From Streptomyces viridochromogenes DSM 40736 (GTDB taxonomy: Bacteria; Actinomycetota; Actinomycetes; Streptomycetales; Streptomycetaceae), in assembly GCF_000158955.1 (NCBI RefSeq), contig NZ_GG657757.1, forward strand, positions 4,662,637 to 4,726,636: a stretch of DNA of 64,000 nt. The letters run 5' to 3'. Every line of letters starts with the position of its first letter. Within the stretch, counting starts at the first letter, position 1. Below the pieces are notes generated by a model, which worked only from the letters and a program-made list of their open reading frames with translations, did not search any database and was not told where the DNA came from. Positions 59,817 to 64,000 of the stretch are shown here, piece after piece. A program made the position numbers and the translations under genes.

Positions 59817-60110
59817 ATGGTCGTCGGCATCATCCTGGCGGTGATCGCGGTCGTCTTCATCGGGGCGCTGGTGTCCAAGGCCCGCGGGGGCGGGGCCGGC
59901 CGATCCGGGCGGACGACGCGTCGCGGGGCGTGGGCGTCCTCCGGTTCGAGCAGCAGCAGCGGCAGCTGGTGGGCGGGCGGGGGAGACTCCGGCTCGTCCG
60001 ACGGCGGCGGGCACCACGGGGGACACTCCTGCGGCGGCGGTTCGTCCTGCGGAGGCGGGTCGTCCTGCGGCGGGGGTGGTGGAGGTGGATGCGGCGGCGG
60101 AGGCAGCTGA
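59817..60110 (+). CDS. Small membrane-anchored protein with Cys/Gly-rich tail
   Basis: Protein of 97 aa. One N-terminal helix (VVGIILAVIAVVFIGALV), a basic patch, a Ser/Gly/Trp linker, HHGGHSCGGGSSCGGGSSCG and a final Gly/Cys run. The tail resembles TIGR04222-type C-termini and metal-binding low-complexity regions. ATG has GGAGG upstream. Function unknown. Confidence 0.65.
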   Translation: MVVGIILAVIAVVFIGALVSKARGGGAGRSGRTTRRGAWASSGSSSSSGSWWAGGGDSGSSDGGGHHGGHSCGGGSSCGGGSSCGGGGGGGCGGGGS

Positions 60111-60693
60111 GCCACGCCGGCCGTCCCGACGGGAAAGCCGCATCCATTGAGCACATCCACCGACGCGGGGTCCGCACCTGGGGGCGGCCCCGCGTTTCCC
60201 ATGCCGGAGTGCCAAGTTCTCGGCCGACGGACACGTCGAACGCATGTCGGGCGATCCGGGGTGCGTCCGGGCGGCTTCGCATGTCTGTAGGACAACTGCG
60301 CCCGTCGTGCGACGGCCCCCGGGCGTGACTCCGTCAACTGCGCGCGTCAAGCGGGCACTTCAGGGGCGGGTCCCCGACGCGGGCGCCGATCAGGCCCGGC
60401 TCCGGGCGCCATTCGCGGCACACCGGCGCACGCCTCAGCGAGACCGGCGCACGCCGTAGTTGAACAGTTGAGCTGATGAGCCCTCTGAGGGATGGAAACC
60501 CTACGAACTTGGGTAAAAACGCTGTGGCAGCGCCACAGTTCATGATTCCCTCTAAATCACCAACGCAGCCCCTCGGACGTCCTGCGGACACTTCGTGAAA
60601 CCGGCCGACCGGATTGTTCCGGGCCGACACCCCCGGTGCGACCGGGGTGCAGCGGACCATCTCCCTCTCCTTGCGTGCCTGCGGAGCCGATCC
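60111..60693. other. About 580 bp regulatory/intergenic region
   Basis: No gene recognised. CCGGCGCACGCC occurs twice (near 60423 and 60446) as a short direct repeat. The AT-richer part (about 60500-60570) probably contains the promoter of the DUF2617 gene. Confidence 0.35.
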
Positions 60694-61221
60694 ATGCTCA
60701 CGACCCTGAACACCTCCTACACCGACACGCGTGCGGCCGATCTCGCCTGGGCTCTGGGGCGCGAGCCGCTTCCCGCGCTGGCGACGCTCGACCTCGAACT
60801 GACGGGCACCAAACTGCAGTTGCGGCTCCTCGGCGCGTCCCACCAGGTGCTGCTGGAGGAGCGGCGCGGCATCTGCTCGGAGACGGTGGCGTGCATCCCG
60901 GGCAGCAGCACTCCGCTTCCGCTCGGCGTCGCCAAGCGGGTGGACGACTGGGAGTACGAGTTCACGGCCCGGGTCGAGGTCCTCTCACCCGGCGTCTTCG
61001 AGGGCCGCGCCCAGGAGTTGCTGGCCCTCGTCTCCGACCATCCGCACGGCCTGGCCGGCGTCTTCCCCGGCAGCCCGCACGCCTTCACGGCGCTGCTGGC
61101 CCAGCACCACGAGGGACAGGTGCACTGGCGGACCTGGCACGCCTACCCGCAGGACGGCCAGTTGGTGGCGACCCGCACCAGGGTGGGCGTACGGGTGCCG
61201 ACCGCGGCTGCCACCGACTGA
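60694..61221 (+). CDS. DUF2617 protein
   Basis: Protein of 175 aa. The DUF2617 pattern is visible: NTSYTDTRAADLAWALG, LDLELTGTKLQLRLLGASHQ, ETVACIP, YEFTARVEVLSPGVFEGRAQ and FPGSPHAFTALLAQ. The family is actinobacterial, with no known activity. The GAGCCGATCC ribosome site is weak. Confidence 0.75.
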   Translation: MLTTLNTSYTDTRAADLAWALGREPLPALATLDLELTGTKLQLRLLGASHQVLLEERRGICSETVACIPGSSTPLPLGVAKRVDDWEYEFTARVEVLSPGVFEGRAQELLALVSDHPHGLAGVFPGSPHAFTALLAQHHEGQVHWRTWHAYPQDGQLVATRTRVGVRVPTAAATD

Positions 61222-61327
61222 ACCCGCCGGGCCTTCCTTATGCGGCGAAACCCCTCTCATGCCGGTATCGGTTCCCTGTAGACCAGCACCACACGTGTGG
61301 GTGACGAACCGCAGTCGAGGCGTGACG

Positions 61328-61340
61328 TAACGTCGCAGAG
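61328..61340 (+). promoter_or_regulatory. Probable leaderless -10 of the spermidine-synthase-like gene
   Basis: TAACGT (61328-61333) sits 7-12 bases before the GTG at 61340. The -35 is weak. Confidence 0.45.
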
Positions 61341-62998
61341 TGATCGAGCCGCACGCGCCCGCCCCGCCCGGTTCCCCGCCGCCCTGGACCACCCCGGGCC
61401 GCCCTTGCGGACCGGCGCGACTGCCCGTCCGGCCGGGCACCGGACGGTTCCTGGTCCTCGCGGGCGTGTTCGTCTGCGCGGCCTGCGGACTCGTGTACGA
61501 ACTGGAACTGGTCGCCCTCGCCTCGTACCTGATGGGCGACTCGGTCACCCAGGCGTCCGTCGTGCTGTCCGTCATGGTCTTCGCGATGGGCGTCGGATCC
61601 CTCGCCGCGAAACGGCTGCGCGGGCTCGCCGCGGCCGGCTTCGGCGCGCTCGAGGCGACCCTCGCCCTCGTCGGCGGGTGCAGCGCGATGGCCCTGTACG
61701 CGGTCTTCGCCTGGACCGGCGGCTGGGGCGGCGTGTGGGCCAGCGGGCCGCGCTGCCTCCTGGTCGCCTTCTCCCTCGCGACCGGACTGCTCATCGGCGC
61801 CGAGGTGCCGCTGCTGATGGAGCTGATCCAGCGCATCCGCCGCCAGGACGCGGGCGGCGCGGTGGCCGACCTGTTCGCCGCGGACTACGTCGGTGCCCTG
61901 GTCGGCGGTCTCGCCTTCCCCTTCCTCCTGCTGCCGTTCCTGGGGCAGCTGACCGGCGCGCTGCTCACCGGGGCCGTCAACGCGGTCGTGGGCGGTGCGC
62001 TGGTGCTCGGCCTGTTCCGCCGGGACCTCACCCGGCGCGCCCGCTGGCTGCTGCTGCTCTTCAACGCGTTCGTGCTCGCGGTCCTCGCCTCGGCCGCCGT
62101 CCTCGTCGACGACTTCGAGCGGGCCGCCCGGCACGCGGTGTACGGAACGGACGTACGCGTGGCGCTCCAGACCGACGTGCAGGAGGTGGTCCTCGCCGGC
62201 GGTACGGACGGGCGGTCCCTCGACATGTTCCTCGACGGCCGACTGCGGGTCAGCGGGCGCGACGAGCTGCGCTACCACGAGGCCCTGGTGCACCCGGCGA
62301 TGACCGGGCCGCACGCGCGCGTACTGGTCCTCGGAGGCGGCGACGGCCTGGCGGCACGCGAGGCGCTGCGGTACCCCGGAGTGGACCGGGTCGACGTCGT
62401 CGAACTCGACGAGGAGGTGGTGCGGCTGGCCCGCACCGACCCGGCCCTGTCCGCGCTGAACGAGCACGCCTTCGGCGACGCGCGCGTGCACGTGACCACG
62501 CAGGACGCCTTCGGCTGGCTGCGTGGAGCGCCCGCGGCGGCGTACGACGTGGTCGTCTCGGATCTGCCGGACCCGGGCATCACGGCGAGTACGAAGCTGT
62601 ACTCGCAGGAGTTCTACGGCCTCGCGCGGCGGGTGCTGGCGCCCGGTGGGCGGCTCGTGGTGCATGCCGGGCCGGTCGCGTCCCGTCCCCGGGTGTTCTG
62701 GACGGTGGAGGCGACGGTCCGTGCGGCGGGCCTGCGCACCGCCCCCTACGGCACGGGCGGCCGCCGGGCCGGGTTCGCCACTGTCGGACCCGATCGCACC
62801 CCCGCCGACCGCTCCCGGGCGCCCCGGGACTGGGGTTTCATCCTGGCCGCCCGCACGGAGCCGCGCCCGCGGCTCGACCCGGGCGGTCCGCGGCCGTACG
62901 TCCTGACGGACGCGTCCCTCGCGGCGGGGGAGCGGGCGGCGCGGGGGACGCGGATCGCGGGGCTGCCCGCGTCGACGCTGGTGCATCCGCGCTACTGA
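61340..62998 (+). CDS. Membrane polyamine aminopropyltransferase-like protein (SpeE family)
   Basis: Protein of 552 aa. The first ~240 residues contain about seven membrane helices (FLVLAGVFVCAACGLVYELE, ASVVLSVMVFAMGVGSLAAK). The C-terminal methyltransferase-like domain has LGGGDGLAAREALRYPGVDR (SAM-type binding), VVELDEEVVRLARTDPALSA and VVSDLPDPGITASTKLYSQE, the spermidine-synthase catalytic core with DLPDP. Such fusions are frequent in actinobacteria. Whether it makes a polyamine is not established. Confidence 0.82.
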   Translation: MIEPHAPAPPGSPPPWTTPGRPCGPARLPVRPGTGRFLVLAGVFVCAACGLVYELELVALASYLMGDSVTQASVVLSVMVFAMGVGSLAAKRLRGLAAAGFGALEATLALVGGCSAMALYAVFAWTGGWGGVWASGPRCLLVAFSLATGLLIGAEVPLLMELIQRIRRQDAGGAVADLFAADYVGALVGGLAFPFLLLPFLGQLTGALLTGAVNAVVGGALVLGLFRRDLTRRARWLLLLFNAFVLAVLASAAVLVDDFERAARHAVYGTDVRVALQTDVQEVVLAGGTDGRSLDMFLDGRLRVSGRDELRYHEALVHPAMTGPHARVLVLGGGDGLAAREALRYPGVDRVDVVELDEEVVRLARTDPALSALNEHAFGDARVHVTTQDAFGWLRGAPAAAYDVVVSDLPDPGITASTKLYSQEFYGLARRVLAPGGRLVVHAGPVASRPRVFWTVEATVRAAGLRTAPYGTGGRRAGFATVGPDRTPADRSRAPRDWGFILAARTEPRPRLDPGGPRPYVLTDASLAAGERAARGTRIAGLPASTLVHPRY

Positions 62999-63112
62999 GG
63001 GGGGCCCGGGGAGTTGGGAGGGCCGGGGAGCATACGCCCGGCGGGGGCGTCTCGGATACGAATCCCCAAGCCGGGGGTGCGTTTCGGCCCGTGCTGGGTA
63101 GAGTCCGTCCAC

Positions 63113-64000
63113 ATGGAGCACGAGGTGTTCGTTCCGGTCCCGGCCGAGCGGCTCAGAGAGGTGCTGGACGACCCCGCGCGGGTCGCCCGGGCGGTCCCCG
63201 GGCTCCAGCAGGACGCCGGCGCAGAGCCCGTCGCCGGACGGCTGAAGATCCGCGTCGGCAGCCACTCCGTCACCTACCGGGGTACCGCACGGGTCTCCCG
63301 GCGGGACGACGGGGCGTACTCCGTCGAAGGCGAGGCGGAGGAGTCGCGCGGCAGCGGCTCGGTCACGCTCGCGCTGCGGATCTCCCTGCGGGAGGCGGAG
63401 GGCGGCGCGACGGTCGTCTTCGAGGGGACGGCTGCGGCGGACGGGCGGATCGAGGGCCTCCCGGCGGACCAGGTCGAGGGCGCAGTCACCCGGCTGCTGA
63501 ACCGATTCGTGGAACACCTCGCCGAGGCGGCCCCGGAGACGACCACGTCCCTCGCCACCCAGGACTACGAGCCCCGCGCCACGACGAACCACGAAACGAC
63601 CCCGGACGCAGACGACGAGGCCCCGCCCCCACCGCCGCCACCGCTCGACGAGGCGCAGGGCTCCGGCCCTGACGAGGGAGCCTCGGCCACCGCCTCCGGC
63701 GACGGGGCGCAGGGCTCTGGGTCTGGCGACGGGGCGGCGGCTTCCGGTGCCGGCGGTGAGGGTGCGGCTGCCGCTTCTGGCGGGGAGGCGCGGGCTTCCG
63801 GGCCGGGCGACGGGTCCTCGACCCCGGGCCCCGGCGACAAGACTGCGGCCGCCGCCGAGGACGGAGCGCAGGCCTCCGGAGATGAGACTCCGGCCACCCC
63901 CGATAACGAGCCCCCGACCCCCGGGCCCGATAACGAGCCCCCGGCCCCCGGGCCCGACAACAGAGCCCCCCGCCCCCGGCGACGAGCCCCCGGCCCCCGG
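63113..64000 (+). CDS. SRPBCC (CoxG-like) protein with long disordered tail, truncated by the window edge
   Basis: Open from the ATG at 63113 to the last base. Residues 1-140 resemble a SRPBCC/carbon-monoxide dehydrogenase subunit G domain (MEHEVFVPVPAERLREVLDD, ARAVPGLQ, GRLKIRVGSHSVTYRGTARV, LLNRFVEHLAE). The rest is low complexity, rich in Ala, Gly, Asp, Pro and Ser, with repeated DNEPPxPGP units near the end. The C-terminus lies outside the window. Confidence 0.75.
   Translation, partial: MEHEVFVPVPAERLREVLDDPARVARAVPGLQQDAGAEPVAGRLKIRVGSHSVTYRGTARVSRRDDGAYSVEGEAEESRGSGSVTLALRISLREAEGGATVVFEGTAAADGRIEGLPADQVEGAVTRLLNRFVEHLAEAAPETTTSLATQDYEPRATTNHETTPDADDEAPPPPPPPLDEAQGSGPDEGASATASGDGAQGSGSGDGAAASGAGGEGAAAASGGEARASGPGDGSSTPGPGDKTAAAAEDGAQASGDETPATPDNEPPTPGPDNEPPAPGPDNRAPRPRRRAPGPR

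Overview
The window is high-GC actinobacterial DNA, almost certainly a Streptomyces chromosome. The evidence is the GC-rich third codon positions, GTG/TTG starts and leaderless promoters, the dnaK-grpE-dnaJ-hspR operon with an HspR operator (HAIR), F420-type enzymes, a SARP regulator and a secreted FG-GAP family. Most of it looks like conserved core chromosome with small accessory insertions.

Layout. 0-3 kb: the tail of a VapC-like gene, a DUF4236-TerD fusion and a leaderless vapBC module. 3.4-5 kb: an unusual single-chain ECF sigma/anti-sigma/lectin membrane protein. 5.4-5.9 kb: a deletion relic of a pSAM2-type integrative element (rep and int scraps) beside a tRNA-Gly(CCC). 6-8.5 kb: dcd, a phosphoribosyltransferase and a Yip1 protein. 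8.7-15 kb: a tandem family of secreted FG-GAP propeller proteins, one frameshifted and one collapsed to its ends. 15.4-17.7 kb: a DUF2243/CtaG-like pair (the second frameshifted) and a secreted HNH nuclease. 17.9-20.7 kb: a processive glycosyltransferase, a 57-residue membrane protein and a nucleotide-sugar dehydrogenase, resembling a glycosaminoglycan-type polymer operon. 21-26 kb: DUF1963, a serine hydrolase, an amino-acid permease, an IS5-type relic and an ABM-fold protein. 26.7-30.3 kb: an EtfD-like membrane iron-sulfur oxidoreductase and a WecA/MraY-like protein lacking a key Asp. 30.3-34.6 kb: the HspR-controlled dnaK operon. 34.9-36 kb: an orphan sugar-binding lipoprotein.

36-49.3 kb is the highlight: a class II lanthipeptide cluster next to an IS5-type transposase relic. 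Its two precursor genes lie side by side. One core resembles the lacticin 3147 alpha peptide (CTLTxEC lipid II-binding motif) and the other the beta peptide (CPTTKCTxxC). They come with two divergent LanM synthetases, one C39-protease ABC exporter, a 55-residue membrane protein (possible immunity), two homologous F420-type LLM reductases flanking the cluster in opposite orientation (candidate LanJ enzymes making D-amino acids) and a SARP activator. The inferred product is a two-component lantibiotic with reduced dehydro-residues.

50-54 kb: three paralogous LuxR-type regulators next to a small secreted peptide and a Rieske-like protein whose two cluster His are Arg, a possible undescribed peptide-signalling module. 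54-64 kb: an F420/FMN oxidoreductase, HAIR-controlled clpB, and housekeeping genes (YbjN, aminotransferase, DUF2617, membrane spermidine-synthase-like, SRPBCC).

All identifications come from reading the sequence and remembered family signatures. No database search was run.
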